In this document: positions 11,801 to 23,710 of the stretch, in pieces
Numbering within the stretch: position 1 is the stretch's first letter
Layout of the letters: each line of letters starts with the position of its first letter
Assembly (NCBI RefSeq): GCF_048544455.1
Contig: NC_133537.1
Location: forward strand, 14,817,541 to 14,881,540
Direction of reading: 5' to 3'
From: Silene latifolia
Taxonomy: Eukaryota; Streptophyta; Magnoliopsida; Caryophyllales; Caryophyllaceae
Length of the DNA stretch: 64,000 bases
Program-made: the position numbers and the translations under genes
Notes under the pieces: generated by a model
What the model saw: only the letters and a program-made list of their open reading frames with translations
Database searches by the model: none
What the model was told of the DNA's origin: nothing

Positions 11801-12848
11801 TTTCAACACGGTCTCTGCTTGAAAAATTTGTGCTCTTGAGCTTCCTCCTGAACCTATTGATGACTTCGTATATTGGAAATTCACTGAAGACGGAAGGTAT
11901 TCCACCAGTTCTGGGTACTCATTCCTTTTACACAATTGTTCAACAGCACTTGCCTCGCATCAATCTCCTGCTACAAGGGAATTTAAATGGTCTTTCATAT
12001 GGAGCCTACCTTGTCAACCAAATATCAAGATTTTTCTTTGGAAAATTGTACACGGGGTATCTTGCCTACTGCAGATGTATTAATCAGAAGAGGTATGGCG
12101 GTTTACCCAAATTGCTCTTTCTATCATGAAGAACCTGAATCCATAAACCATCTTTTCCGTGACTGCCAGTTCGTCAAACGAATTTGGTGCCGATCTTCTT
12201 GGTATTCGATCGGATGCAAGTTCCCAAATTTCTTTCTCCACCTGGTTTAAAAATTTTTTACGCTACACCACTCGACCCTCTGACGGTAATGCCCTTATAC
12301 TGCTGCATTTTCCTCTCACTATGTTTGCAATATGGAAGCATCGGAATAATGTGATTTTCAGGAATAGCTGTGTTTGCCCTGACGAGATTATTCTTTAAAC
12401 TCGCTTTCGTCTTTCCCAAAGAACAATATGATTTCATTTCCACTTCAAATGCTATGACAGCACTACCTACCTCACCGAGGTTATAACCCCTGTTACCTCT
12501 ATCCCGCAACGCTTTTCTTATTATTTTAGGACGGAGGTGGTTTTCAACAAGAACTTTTCCATTGGATCTTTTAAAGTTTTCTGCAACGATCATGTCACAT
12601 ATGAAGCGTTACAATGCTTTGGATCTTCCCTTCTTCAAATCAATATTCTAGCTCTGAATGAGGCTATGACTTTCGCCTCAGTTTTCAGACTTCAAGACGT
12701 ACTTTTTCAAATCAAAAGCATCCGACTTCTGCGTCTGATGCAGGATTCCAGCAGCTCCTCTATTCCAGTTGCTTTATCTAGTAGTATTAGTCGTCTCAAG
12801 TTTTTTCTTAGCTGTAATGTTACTTGGTATTGTAATGGTATCGTGTAA
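8851..12848 (+). pseudogene. LINE ORF2: endonuclease, reverse transcriptase, RNase H-like tail
   Basis: The endonuclease (8851 to about 9550) has all catalytic landmarks. A TGA at 9835-9837 and a one-base loss near 10113 separate it from the reverse transcriptase, which is open from 10125 to 11120. The RT shows NKSPGPDGFPPRFYQ (RT-0/1), FRLISLCNVIYR, LDMNKAFDRVSW (first catalytic Asp), GLRQGDPISPYLF and the catalytic YADD at 10911-10922. Further stops (near 11118, 11207, 11820) and a shift near 12056 follow. The downstream part holds a zf-RVT-like region (FLWKIVHG, then CSFYHEEPESINHLFRDC) and IWKHRNNVIF, then a poorly kept RNase H-like piece (LALNEAMTFA). It is a dead copy of a plant L1-clade ORF2. 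Confidence 0.85.
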
Positions 12849-12870
12849 TATAAACTTTTATATATATATA

Positions 12871-13390
12871 ATAGTACACAATTGTCTAAAAAAAGACTAT
12901 GCAAGCCATGCTTTGCCATAATTTTACATAGGAGACCTTGAGTTGACGAGTTACTTGAAAAATTATAAAACTCATAAAGTCAAAAGCATACAAATTACCA
13001 CAACTTGTAAAGCTGTTCAAACTTAACCAAATGAGTAAGTCTTGCTTAAAACGGGTCGGATTTTAAGACGGGTAGTTGTGTGAGAGGAAATGGGTAGAGG
13101 GGACAAAGGTGGGACCCTCCATGTGCTTCTCCACTCACCCTAAATGGGTATTTTGTGAGAGAATATGGTATCCGTCTTATTAATAAGACGGATACCCTTG
13201 GTCTGAAATAAGAATTGGGGTAACCAAATATCGTGTCCAGCGGACATATCCGGCTCGAATCCTATACCATGATCTATTGATATACACCCAAAAAAAAGGA
13301 AATAAAGAAAGAGAGACTCGTAGTCTTCCTTAAAACGCTTAGTTCCACTTTGTAAGGTGAAGCTAGTGTGTGATTGAATTGAAATTGAAG
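12871..13390 (+). promoter_or_regulatory. UFL1 upstream region with a 30-bp perfect palindrome
   Basis: About 0.5 kb lies between the LINE end and the UFL1 ATG. At 13167-13196 two 15-base arms (ggtatccgtcttatt and its complement) form a perfect palindrome with no loop, probably the remnant of a small hairpin element. The last 100 bp before the ATG are purine-rich and 5'-UTR-like. I see no convincing TATA box. Confidence 0.4.
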
Positions 13391-16300
13391 ATGGATGAAG
13401 AATTGCTTGAATTGCAGAAACAATTTGAAATCGCACAAGAAGCGAAATCAAGCATCCGATTATCAGAGAGAAATGTTGTTGAATTAGTTCAGAAACTTCA
13501 TGATCTTCATATCATTCAATTTGATCTTCTTCATACCGTCTCCGGCAAAGAATTCATCACTCCTGTATTCATTAATTTCTCTCTTCTTATTGATTTATTA
13601 TTATTCTGCTTGCTTACACCAATTTATGTCGTCGAGGTTTAGGGTTTTACAAATTACTCCTTCCGTCCCAATCATTTGTTTACGTTCAATTAAAATACCT
13701 CGCAAAGAATAGAAAAAGGTAAATAAATGATTGAGACGGAGGTAATAATTATATAAGTTAGTGGAGTCTTATGTTGCGTTGTTGCAATAGGAACAATTAC
13801 GCCTGGAAATTATAGGAGAGGTTAGGAGGCTAGGGCGTGTGTCTTTGATCGATCTTGCGGATAGTACTGGTGTCGATTTGTACCATGTCGAGAAGCAAGC
13901 TCAAGTTGCGGTGTCAAATGATCCTGAGCTTATGTTTGTCCAAGGGGAAATTATTTCCAATTCATATTGGGACACGATCGCTGAAGAAATCAATGAGAGG
14001 CTTCAAGAATGCAGTCAGATTGCTGTGGCCGACCTTGCTGGGCAGTTGCAAGTCGGTTCTGAGTTGGTTGCTTCCATGTTAGAGTCGAGGCTTGGTACTT
14101 TGGTATGATGGCTTTCTGTGTCATTTGCTCCTATTAATAATCTCCTGTGCATCCTTATGTTAGCTTTGTTTCATAATGTGTGCTGTTTTATGTTGGTGTG
14201 AGGTGTGTAGATAAAAGGTAGGCTTGAAGGCGGGCAATTGTACACCCCGGCATATGTTGCACGTGTGAATGCAATGGTTCGTGGTGCTGCAAGGGGTATA
14301 ACAGTTCCTATGAATTTGTCTGCATTATGGAGTTCCTTGCAGCAGCTACTACAGGGAATGGAAGGAGCTACTGGTGTGGCTATGGATAATTCGTTTTTCC
14401 AATCGTTGTTTAACGGGTTAGTGAAGGAGGTGGAGATCCTTGGCTCTCTTCGCGCTGGAGTCCACTGGACACCTGCTGTAAGGATCAACATTCCCATTTT
14501 TTGTTCATGCTTTTCTCCACTTGTTTTTCCTTTGGAAGTTGCAATTGTATTTTGTTTTGAACTTTTGATTAATGTTGATCAATGATGGTGATGTTTCTTA
14601 TTTGTTCTGTTGTTTTGTCCTAGGTGTTTGCTTCTGCTCAAAAGGAATTTGTTGATTCCTTTCTTTCACAGGTGATAAGCTTAGCGAAATGATTTTGTTC
14701 TGCGTCCACCTTTTCCTTAACAAGATAGATTGAAACCAAACGCATAATAATGGGTCACTGCAACACTCTTGATTGTATAATGCACCTTACTGTAACATTA
14801 TATACGCCTTTGTGCTTGAAAGTAGCTGTAAGAGTTACTGTCACATGGCGTCCTTAAGGCTATAAACTATGTCATTTTAATGGATTTGAATATGGTGAGT
14901 GAAAACATGAGCTTGAAAAACCGTAGTTGCTCAAATCCCTTCGTATCATATCCACTGTCATAATATTTTAAGTCGAACTGTAATAAACACAATTAAACTT
15001 TGAGCATTAAGGAAAGAAACTGGTTCACTGATAGCAATTGTTTCTGAGAGTTCATGGGCGTGGAATTAATCTCCTAATGGAGAACAGTATTGAAGACAAA
15101 TTAATTAAATAGGAACCTCTATTTTTGTACTTGCTGATAATTGATGAATCGATATTGTATAGTAGTTGTACATCTCATGGTGTCTTTCTCTACTGTTGCA
15201 GAATTCCTTCATAAGCTATGACTCTCTTCATAAATTAGGAATACCCCAGCCTATACAGTACTTGCAGGTATATAGCAGCCATTTCTGTTTACATGTGCAT
15301 ATATCAATTAATTCAGCCCCTACAGATCTAAATGATTGTGTTCTGACTCCTGAATGTAGTCTAGATATCCTGAAGGTGTTCCATTAATCACCATGTTCAT
15401 TCATCCCTCAATGATTGAGATGTTGGATGCATCTGTTGATGATGCAATTGAACGTAATAGCTGGTAAGCATCTGTATTTTGCTATATGTTGATCTTAATG
15501 GTGCATCCGATTTCTTGAAATATATAGTTTCATCATTCATGGAATGCAATTTTCGCTAGCTTAACCACTTTTAGCGAAGATGATCAGCAGGCTAATCTAC
15601 AAAGGTTTTTTTTTTTCCTGGGGGGGGGGGGGGGGGGGGGGGGGGGAATTCGTCATCCTTGTAGCCGCTTGGGTTTCCAGTAGGCCAGTATTTTGAAAGC
15701 CTTGCCTGGTAACTAGGGAAATGCTATCTCAGTCGTGTGAGTCCGATGACTTTCTACTCTGTTAAGATAAATCTTGATTTCGATAATCTATGTTGGCAGT
15801 TTCAGTTTGTAAGGGTATATTTTTTTAAATCAACAGTCCTTTCTACTTAAGGATCATGAGTGGTCTTTCCTCTCTCCACCCATCCCATTTGGTATTAAGA
15901 GGCATATTTCTTTGGAAAGTAGCCTCTTTATGGTCTAAATTGTGCCTTCAAATAAGGAAGGAGCCTCTTGTGGCTCTGTAGTCGTAGAATCCATCCTGGG
16001 CTTCACTGTCTAAATCTGCTACTGCTAATGTTGAATGTTATTAAGAACGGGTAGAAGATAGATAGCTCTATAGAGTTTAAATCTCTAAGAAATATCTCTA
16101 TTTTTGATTCTGAATAGGTTTCTTGGAGGGACAGTGGGCTGTTTTTTGTTTCCGACTTCCCGTTAAGTTACAGTTTGATTTGCATGATAATTTCTGCCTT
16201 CAGTGACCGGTAACTGTATCTTTAGAATACCCATGAATGTGTATGATATTGCAATTACTGTAGCACTTTACTGCTATAGTCCATGTACCCCAATCGCTTT

Positions 16301-19300
16301 GTAAAAGTTCCAGCAAAAGAACAGTTTTTTTGGGAACCTGGCTCTAACATTAGAGATTTTGGATTCCTTATTAGTTTAGCTCTTTACTTCTATTGTTTCT
16401 GGAGTTGTATCTTGGTTTGGTGTAACACAACAATCGTATTATCTATGGAGTACTTAACTTTTACTTAGGCTTGAGTCCTTGACTATTGAATTGCTACAGG
16501 ATTGACTCACTCACAATACTACCCACCTTATGTGGTTCGCAAGATGCGTACAAGATTTTGTCCCTGTGCCCATCTGTTCAGTCAGCACTAAAGGTGACAG
16601 CTCAGACCATTAAGTTATCTCCCTGGTTTATATTATCTGCTCCTTTATATATGTTTTTCTTATTTTGGCTACAGTCTAATTATAATATTCTAATTTTGAT
16701 GACAGTCTAATAAAGCACTTATTGTGGGAGAGACCTATGTCCTAAGTGATGGGTTTATCAAGGTATGAGATAAATAGTCCTGAAAGCAAATAGCTGATAG
16801 GCAAATTACAGTCGACATGCATAAGTATTTGCTGAAGATATTGGACCATTACTGTCCTATTTTCTTACATGATTAACCCTGATTAGTAATAAATTTTAGA
16901 TTCATTCTCTAGGATGTCTTCAGTCGATTGGAAAAGGACATGCCATCCCTAGCTGTTGCTTCACTTTCTACTCCCATGCTAGGTGATGGGAAGCAACTAA
17001 CCAAGGAGAGTAAAGGTGGAAGGGATTCAGCTAGATCATCTGAATTAAATGAGGAGAGCGGAGGTAGAGCAGGCACAGAAAGAGGTTCCAAGAAAAAGAA
17101 AGGAAAATCTTCAGGAAATAGTAAAAGTTCGACCATAGAAATTGCTCAAGATAATGAAGAAGTCATTCCCACAAAGTCTAAAAAAAACCAGAGGAAAGGC
17201 AAGGACTCCTCAGCGTCACATGTTTCAGAGTCAAAAAGATCAAAAGAGAACAATGTTGACGTTCCTTCAGAAGATTGGATAATTGACAAGATTTTGGCTT
17301 TGGTTCCCGAGTTCGAAGAGCAAGGTCAGCAAATCATTTTATGTTCTCTTGACAGCCCTCTCTGCTGTAATTAATCATGCGTAGTTGGGGTTGTATAGGC
17401 ATCGATGATCGTGAGGCAGTTCTAAAACCTTTGGCAAACCATTTAAGACCTATGCTGCTCACCTCATGCAACGAGAAAAGAAAAGCAATGCTAGCAGAGA
17501 ATTCGGATAGAATGAAACATGTGCTGGATAATATGCAAAAGAAGCTTGATGAGGTTAGCTTTGTCGTATCCCTTTCTAAAAATGTCAAAAACCATTCGTT
17601 CCTAAAATTTGAAAATATTTGCAAACGAGAATTTAGCGGCAGGGCTGATTATTTATTGGGGGTAGCATCTGAGACCTGGCTTGACAACCCTGTCCTTTCC
17701 AGTTTGAATTTTTTTTGTCAGTACTAGCTCGAAGTAATGTGCTGGATTTAAATTTATTGCATTTTATTGGGTCTCTTAAGTTCTCGAACTATATTTTCTA
17801 AACCTTCTGCTTTTCTTCCAGTCGTACTTGAACATGCAGCTCTATGAGAAAGCATTGGATTTATTTGAAGATGACCAATCCACCTCTGTAAGCTCATTCT
17901 GTCATTTGTACAAACAGAACATTTTACATACTGGTTAATTAGTTGTAGGGCCCGAGTAATAGTGCTCAAAACAAGGAGAAAGTGGAGGATATTGGTGGCA
18001 AGTGTGTTAGTATAAGGTAGAAATAGGTGGTGATGTGGGAATTATTACTCCCATATAGGATGAGGGGAGTGGGTAACTACTCCACACCTTTATGGGATAA
18101 CTATTACCCTCTCTTCCTCATTTCTACCTTCATTTTCATTTTATCTTGAGCTTTATTATCCTTGTAACAATTACCCTCATAGGCCTCGTCCCAAGCAAGC
18201 CCTTGGTCATCCTGAAGGTTGCCATGAGTAAGTCCTGTTATTGATGATCATTCTCTCTTTTGGTTTGTAGGTTGCATTACATCGACATCTGCTAAGGACG
18301 ACTGGGACTTCCATTGTGGACTTCCTTTTGATTAACTTGGTATCGCTATCATTTCGTTTCCAGTCTCGTACAGCTTTGTTGTTGATGCTTTAACATCTCT
18401 TAGTATGGTAACTATGAATCTATTTAATTTAGGATGTTTACAACAAATTGAGGAACGGGATTACTGTGGAAGAGTCTCAAAGTTCAGAGCCTATCTCTCT
18501 CAGTCCTGGGGAAAGAAGTTCTCTTGTAAGTGACTGCAATGGAATTGTTGCTGTATTTGACGAAAATTGCTTTCTTAAGCTTACTAGTTTTTGAAACTTC
18601 TGTTTTTATTTTGAAGTTGCTATATTTGACGAGGCTCATGGGTTTTGGTTTTGTTCTAGGCTAAGAATTTGCACGGTTCCCTTTCAGCCAAGGCCTCTGC
18701 TCTGGTGGAATCTTTGGATGGGAAGGTAGGTGCTTATTTTTTCCTAGGTTTTATCCCTCTATTAAGCAAGTCCTATGGTGGTGAAAAATTTATGCTTAAT
18801 ACCCGTGCAAAAATGCACGGACATATATAGTATACTAAATGAGTGAACTACCATTCGGACCAACCCAGTTGGCCCGTTTGTCATGTCTACCTTCACAGTT
18901 CAGGTCAACTGGGTTCGTCCGAGTCGGTCGGTTCAGGTGCAAAAATTTATGCTTAATACCCGTGCAAAAATGCACGGACATATCATTCACAGTTCACCTC
19001 GTATTTTTTTTTGAAGGGAAAAGCCCGAAGGCTTACTGCATTAAAGAAAGATCATAAAGAACAGCACTGTTCACCTCTTATTTTTAGTTCTTCCTCTTTA
19101 TGCATATAACCATGAGGTCTTTGGAAGTGAAAAATTTATGTGCCTTGAATCTTCTTACATTTATTCTGTTGGAGCTTGTATCCTGCACACTTTTTTTGTG
19201 TGTGTGTTTTTCCCCTTTAGACCTGATTTGTTATTGAGAGAAGGGAAAAGATTTGAAGGCATATCTGAAGCTTTAATTTGCTATATAGTTCTTGTCTCAA

Positions 19301-22235
19301 AGAGTTCATTTAGCATAATGCGATTCCATGAAGTTCTCCTCCAGCGACCTTTTTACCTGGTTATTATACAAGCTTGGAGCTTGAATCCATGTTTGGAATT
19401 TTGGATGCATAATTCCTCTCAGCTTTGTTATGCCTTGTACTATGCCTTTGTTTACGGGATTCTAAGTGTATAATTATTGAGTGAGTTGTGCTCTGTCCGA
19501 ACAATTATATTTTACTCACTTCATTTCATAGTTAATAAGACTCATAATTTTTTTGTCTGGCAGCGGGTTGATACATTTATGACAGCACTATCAGCCGCAG
19601 CAGAGGAAAGGTATTTACATATTCCAATTCCTAGTATATCAGTAACCAAGTTTAGATGAGAGGTCTACTAGAGTCCTGCACGCTAAAATTTTAACGTTTT
19701 AAACTAACTTTTTGGATCCTGTATTGACTTGTACTCTCTGACATTTGTATCTTGTTTTCTAGTGGACTTTACTTGAGGAAGCTTGATAAGAAACTGGAGA
19801 AGGCACTAGTGCATTCATATCGCAAGGTAGAGTTTCCTGTGTTTATCAGTTCTTTTTCCTTCTTTTCTTACATGCACATTGTCAGGCTTTGCTAATTTAG
19901 ACGATGTTGTGATCACCCTTTCCAGTCCTTAGCTTAAAACAGTACATTCTATAGTCAACCCACCAAATTATCCTTGTTTTACACGCACAAGTAACATATG
20001 ACTATAGGACAGAATGCACCCAAGAAGTCAATGCACGAGTAGTGTGAATAGAAGTGCAGGGTTTAACGTAGAATTCAATGTTTCCAGTCTTGTATGGTTT
20101 TTTTTTCCTATGTTGTAGTTGTTTTAAATTTACACACCAGCAAGATAAGAATTTGTTCCTGTTGGACTGACAGTATGTAGACATCTTTTTTAAATGAAAA
20201 AAGGATTTCTTGACATAATGTTTGTTTATGGCTCTAATTTTGATGTTGCTACATGTATCCAGGATCTCACATCTCAGGTATCTTCTGAAACGGATCCTGT
20301 GTCATTGCTGCCGAAAGTTGTCTCTTCACTATATATGAAGGTTAGCTAATATTTTGAAGTTCAAATATTATGGAGCATATCTTTTTTCACGTAATGATCC
20401 TTTTCTCTGATACTCTGGTTATATCATGTTTTTCCTCTTGGCTCATAGGTCTATAACAAAGCCCTTCAGGCTCCAGGAAGGGCCATGTTTACTGCGGTTT
20501 CTCGGTTAAAGGTATTTGTGATTTCACCTTGTTAGCTACTGTTGTTTGACCAAAAACATTATTAAGGGTTACACTTACTCCTTTGAGTTCATGACATATT
20601 ACTTAGCATGCATGAATGTCAGGGAAATTTTACTAATTGAGTGGAGAAGGCAGTCTATGTCTGATCATTGCTTTGCAGAGTTTGAAACCCACAAATATTC
20701 AGAAATCTTTTTATCTTTATAAGTCTGTTGTTTTATTATTATGAAAATAGTTGTAGAATTAGTTTGATGATTTCCGGTTCAAATAAGGTAAGACCATCGA
20801 GATTTATTTAGTGACCTAAATTATATTTTCTTAAATAATACGGAGTAGTACATCTATGAAAAAACTCACCAAGCAAGTTGAGAGGAGTAGAGGACAGGGT
20901 ATGATGCTTGATGATTATTGGCTGAGTAGGGAGCCTACAAATGTACAATATTTTTCTTATATGTACGTCTTTTTTAACATGAACAAAAATTGTTGGACTT
21001 GGAAGTTTTAAGTTAACCTAGTGGCCTGGATTGTTGTCTGTGAATTTTTACGTAAGCGCAAGGTTGTTTACTTCATACCCCTTCTTATCCTGTTATAGGT
21101 GGGAGTTCCTGAAACAAACGGGTAATGTTGTTGATTTTTACGTGTCAAGCTGTTTACTTATGAAGAAACAATGAAAACACTGAGCACCCTTTTGTTTGAA
21201 CTTTGAACAACCGTACTATCGAATAGTGGTTCATTTACCAAATCCAAAGTTTTGAATCTTCTTTTCAGGATAAGTTAGACGATTCTGCTTACAAGACCCT
21301 AATGGACTACCATTCTGCTACAGTGGCACTTTTATCATTGATGTCATCCCCGTCGAATGATGTGAGTGATCCTTCCCAATTTCACGCTAGGTTTTTCCTT
21401 TTTAGTTTCAGTTTTGACTTTTGATTTCTCATTATTTTGGTTTAATACCCTGTGAAGTTTTGATAAATGAAGTTTTATTTTTCTAAATTGCTTGGATAGC
21501 ATGAGGGAAGTCTGTTGTCTCTCGTGGAACTATTTTTACCTTTAGCTCCCCTCTTAACTTTCTGAATATATCAAAGGTTGATGTCTGTTCCTCTTGGAAG
21601 GATACACATACACGGGTTGTCATGTGCTTTTGCTTGTAATTGGTGTTAACTTAGTTGTTAAGTCTATATTGAGTAAAGTCTGAGACTGTTTTATGCCTAC
21701 AACCGAGACACTAACCCTGATTATTAGATGTAGAATACTGTATGGAATAAGATATACTCCTTCCATTCCACTTTTATTGTCCTCTCTTTCCCCAAAATTT
21801 ATTCCAAATTAACTGTCCCTTTCTAAATTTAGTATACTAAATGAGTGAACTACCAATATTGCCCCTAATATTTTAATCATCATTCCCTCTATCAAAATGA
21901 CATTGGCCTCGTTCTTTTTAATTGAAGGGGTAAGGTTGTTATTTTACCATTATTTCTTAAATCTTCCTAAAATAGAAAGTGGGATAATAAAAGTGGAATG
22001 GTGGGAGTATGTGTTTTGGTTGTATGCATACAACCGTCTTATATTAGAGCAAGTTTTTGTAATAGGTCTAATAGAATCTTCTTGTATGAGATTCACTTGT
22101 ATGTTATCTGATTTTGGTTCCAATCAGGAGGAAGGCGGTTCAGGGGACCAAATTTCGTCCAAGAAGGAATTTTTAGAGAGCCTAATGCCAACACTGAAAA
22201 GTTTAGTGTTAGGGACTCCATTGCCGCAGGAATAG
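13391..22235 (+). CDS. UFL1: E3 UFM1-protein ligase 1 (UFL1), 20 exons, 811 aa
   Basis: UFL1 is the scaffold-type E3 that moves UFM1 from UFC1 to targets at the ER, such as ribosomal protein uL24/RPL26, working with DDRGK1. I recognised it from memory of the plant family: MDEELLELQKQFEIAQ, ELVQKLHDLHIIQFDLLHT, DLYHVEKQAQVAV, NERLQECSQIAVADLAGQL, VARVNAMVRGAARGI, LQAPGRAMF. Exons: 13391-13564, 13791-14102, 14211-14477, 14624-14671, 15202-15267, 15360-15463, 16500-16593, 16706-16762, 16913-17324, 17399-17553, 17822-17887, 18271-18339, 18433-18525, 18660-18725, 19564-19610, 19763-19826, 20263-20340, 20449-20511, 21269-21361, 22128-22235. All junctions are GT/AG, phases join, and the 2,436-nt sum is a whole number of codons. 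Exon 9 (residues about 375-511) holds a Lys/Ser-rich disordered linker (KKKKGK). Length fits the plant family (about 800 aa). Introns 1 and 19 hold Stowaway-like MITEs, and intron 6 a 27-base G run. It looks intact. Confidence 0.95.
13657..13742. mobile_element. Stowaway-like MITE (86 bp) in UFL1 intron 1
   Basis: The ends are near-perfect inverted repeats (ctccttccgtcccaatcatt against its complement), flanked by TA on both sides (13655-13656 and 13743-13744). This is the pattern of Tc1/mariner-derived Stowaway elements. Related copies lie at 25645-25734 and, more decayed, at 35772-35872. Confidence 0.85.
15609..15646. repeat. Poly-T / poly-G run with 27 consecutive G
   Basis: A T run and two Cs are followed by 27 Gs (15620-15646) inside UFL1 intron 6. 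Such a long pure G run is rare in plant DNA and can form a G-quadruplex. It may also be a sequencing or assembly artefact, since dark-cycle base callers produce G runs. It does not touch an exon. Confidence 0.8.
18784..18986. repeat. Pair of direct repeats with a hairpin core in UFL1 intron 14
   Basis: A block of about 43 bp (aatttatgcttaatacccg, then gcaaaaatgcacgg) occurs at 18786-18827 and again at 18944-18983. Its core, ccgtgca-aaaa-tgcacgg, is a 7-bp stem with an AAAA loop. The stretch between the copies begins with a phrase (actaaatgagtgaactacca) shared with the MITE at 21757-22007. A fragmentary mobile element is likely; the family is not identified. Confidence 0.55.
21757..22007. mobile_element. 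Stowaway-like MITE (251 bp) in UFL1 intron 19
   Basis: It starts ctccttccattccactttta and ends with the near complement, with TA on each side (21755-21756, 22008-22009). It sits about 120 bp before the last coding exon. No coding capacity. Confidence 0.85.
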
Positions 22236-22681
22236 TCTGGACTCTGTATATCGCCGGTGGTACTCCAATAATAAATATTTGCAAGCGAGGACTTCCTTGA
22301 GTCATAGGTGGGGACTTGGGAGCAACCTTTAAGCTTTTTGTGAACTTGTGATAGTTTTATACTTTATAAAAGCTTGGTCGACTTTTGTGGCTTTTTCTTG
22401 TAGTTTGTATGTCACGTTGTTCATGAATGCAAAGTTCGCTACTCACTATACTTTCTCAATTGAGACAACATGAAACTAACGCAGAGTAAGGATTCATATT
22501 ATGGTGATCCTCTACATTGTAATGGCTACAGAGTACAGAGTAAGGATACACTCCGTATTTAATATTGTGTAAATGGTTTAAACTTAAGTTGAAATTTTGT
22601 TTACACAGAATTTGGAAGGGAAAGAGGGGTGAGAGTGTGAGACTTGAGAGGCATGGTGGAGAAAACTTGGAGGGGAAGGGA
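22236..22681. other. UFL1 3' flank
   Basis: This is the likely 3' UTR and downstream flank of UFL1. I see no reading frame of interest and no clear repeat before the inverted-repeat arm at 22682. Confidence 0.4.
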
Positions 22682-23709
22682 AAGAGCTACAATCACCCAC
22701 CCAACCACCACCAAACCCAATCCTCCACCCCAAGTCTCCAGTTTTTTAGCGCCACCACTGCTGCCTATTATCCTAGATAACTTTAACCTCACAGCAACAG
22801 ATATTGGAAATGCAGGAATTGCATCAGTTTCAGGTGCAGTTTTTGCTCGTATCGCTATGGGGACTGCCTGTGACCTGGTTGGTCCACGGCTTGCCTCGGC
22901 GTCCTTGGCCCTTCTCACTGCGCCCGCTGTGTACCTTACATCCAGTGCAGATTCAGCTACCGGGTTTCTTTTGGTTCGGTTTTTCACTGGTTTTTCTTTG
23001 GCCACGTTTGTTTCGACTCGGTTCTGGATGAGCTCTATGTTTTCGCCTCCTGTAGTAGGTCGCGCCAATGGGGTCGCATTTCTCAGTCTTTCTAGACTTG
23101 CAGTTGAGATGCATCTAGCAGAAAACAGAGATTGCAAGGTCCCTCCTTGTCGTGTTTTACTTGATGAATGTATCAATTTCGAGTTATGAGTTGAGACTGA
23201 ACTAGTTAATGCTATTTGGACTTTGAAATGCTTACGCGAGGAAACTAGTTTTATTGAATGGCCGAAGATTGTGCAATAATGAGTGTACACAATATTGCCA
23301 GAGTTTTATAGGAGACGGTCTTAGACTTGAGACAATTACAAAATAAAGCAATGTAAGACAACTGTGATTAATATGATATGCTAATAATAATCACTCGAAC
23401 TTTAGCAATTATCATTACTAGTTCTAGGAGTCTGTGAGGCATTGCGAACTGAGGTGGGCCATCATTGGTGCTTGAGTCTATGAAATTTCCCCACATGATC
23501 AGACAATCTTTTTGAATAAGTTATGCAGCTTGTTCGCGTGTCACACAAAACAACCTGTTTTTCGTGGGAAAGAATATAAATCAGCTTTTCATTGTATGGG
23601 TGTACCCCAATGTCCTTGGCGTCAACGTAACTTGGGAGAGGAGAGTTAGGGTGGGACTTGGGGTGGAGGATTGTGTTTGGTGGTGGTTGGGTGGGTGATT
23701 GTAGCTCTT
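22682..23709 (+). mobile_element. NRT2 gene fragment between 57-bp inverted repeats
   Basis: A 57-bp arm at 22682-22738 (begins aagagctacaatcaccca) returns as its reverse complement at 23653-23709 with about two mismatches by eye. Between them lies a piece of a nitrate transporter gene. This layout is that of a Pack-type element (a gene fragment carried between terminal inverted repeats). No matching target-site duplication is visible just outside the arms, so a non-transposon inverted duplication is possible. Confidence 0.6.
22741..23085 (+). pseudogene. Fragment of a high-affinity nitrate transporter (NRT2 family)
   Basis: The translation reads APPLLPIILDNFNLTATDIG, then NAGIASVSGAVFARIAMGT, CDLVGPRLASASLALL, FLLVRFFTGFSLATFVST and FWMSSMFSPPVVGRANGVA. 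This is the early transmembrane part of NRT2 proteins (major facilitator superfamily), with the GxxxDxxGxR-like loop represented by GTACDLVGPR. Full NRT2 proteins are about 530 aa; only about 110 residues remain. The start and the last two thirds are missing, and the frame around it (22644-23189) has unrelated ends. It cannot make a transporter, but its high conservation suggests recent capture. Confidence 0.85.
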
Positions 23710-23710
23710 A

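Larger units (their letters stand above)
1..12870 (+). mobile_element. Tandem array of plant L1-type LINE 5' halves ending in one full-length broken LINE
   Basis: Three head-to-tail units of about 3.12 kb (575-3697, 3698-6811, 6812 onward) and a fourth cut by the window edge (1-574) are nearly identical by eye. Each holds a TATA-bearing leader, a pyrimidine-rich 5' UTR, ORF1 (DUF4283 plus zinc knuckle) and the endonuclease part of ORF2. At 574/575, 3697/3698 and 6811/6812 the same linker bases (cttctttt) join the same leader bases (aaaggacacgg). At 9930 the linker instead continues into reverse transcriptase, so only the last unit is a whole LINE. L1 elements copy by target-primed reverse transcription and are normally truncated at the 5' end; tandem 5' halves are not the usual product. 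Identical junctions imply one join, then unequal crossing-over or a similar expansion. The array may extend left of the window. A collapsed or mis-joined assembly is the main alternative. Confidence 0.85.
6812..12870 (+). mobile_element. LINE unit 3: the only full-length copy, broken
   Basis: This unit has leader, 5' UTR, ORF1 (7290-8854), endonuclease (8851-9837), linker, reverse transcriptase (10125-11120), a C-terminal Cys/His-type region (about 11385-12250) and a degraded RNase H-like region (about 12270-12848). It ends in an AT-rich stretch without an obvious poly(A) tail, so the 3' end near 12870 is approximate. No target-site duplication can be tested because the 5' end is part of the array. 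At least six stops or frameshifts interrupt ORF2, so it cannot move by itself. It ends about 0.5 kb before the UFL1 start codon. Confidence 0.8.

Noticed and set aside
22601-23290. Minus-strand open frame of 229 codons over the NRT2 fragment
   Set aside because: It is the shadow of a well-conserved plus-strand coding piece and resembles no family.
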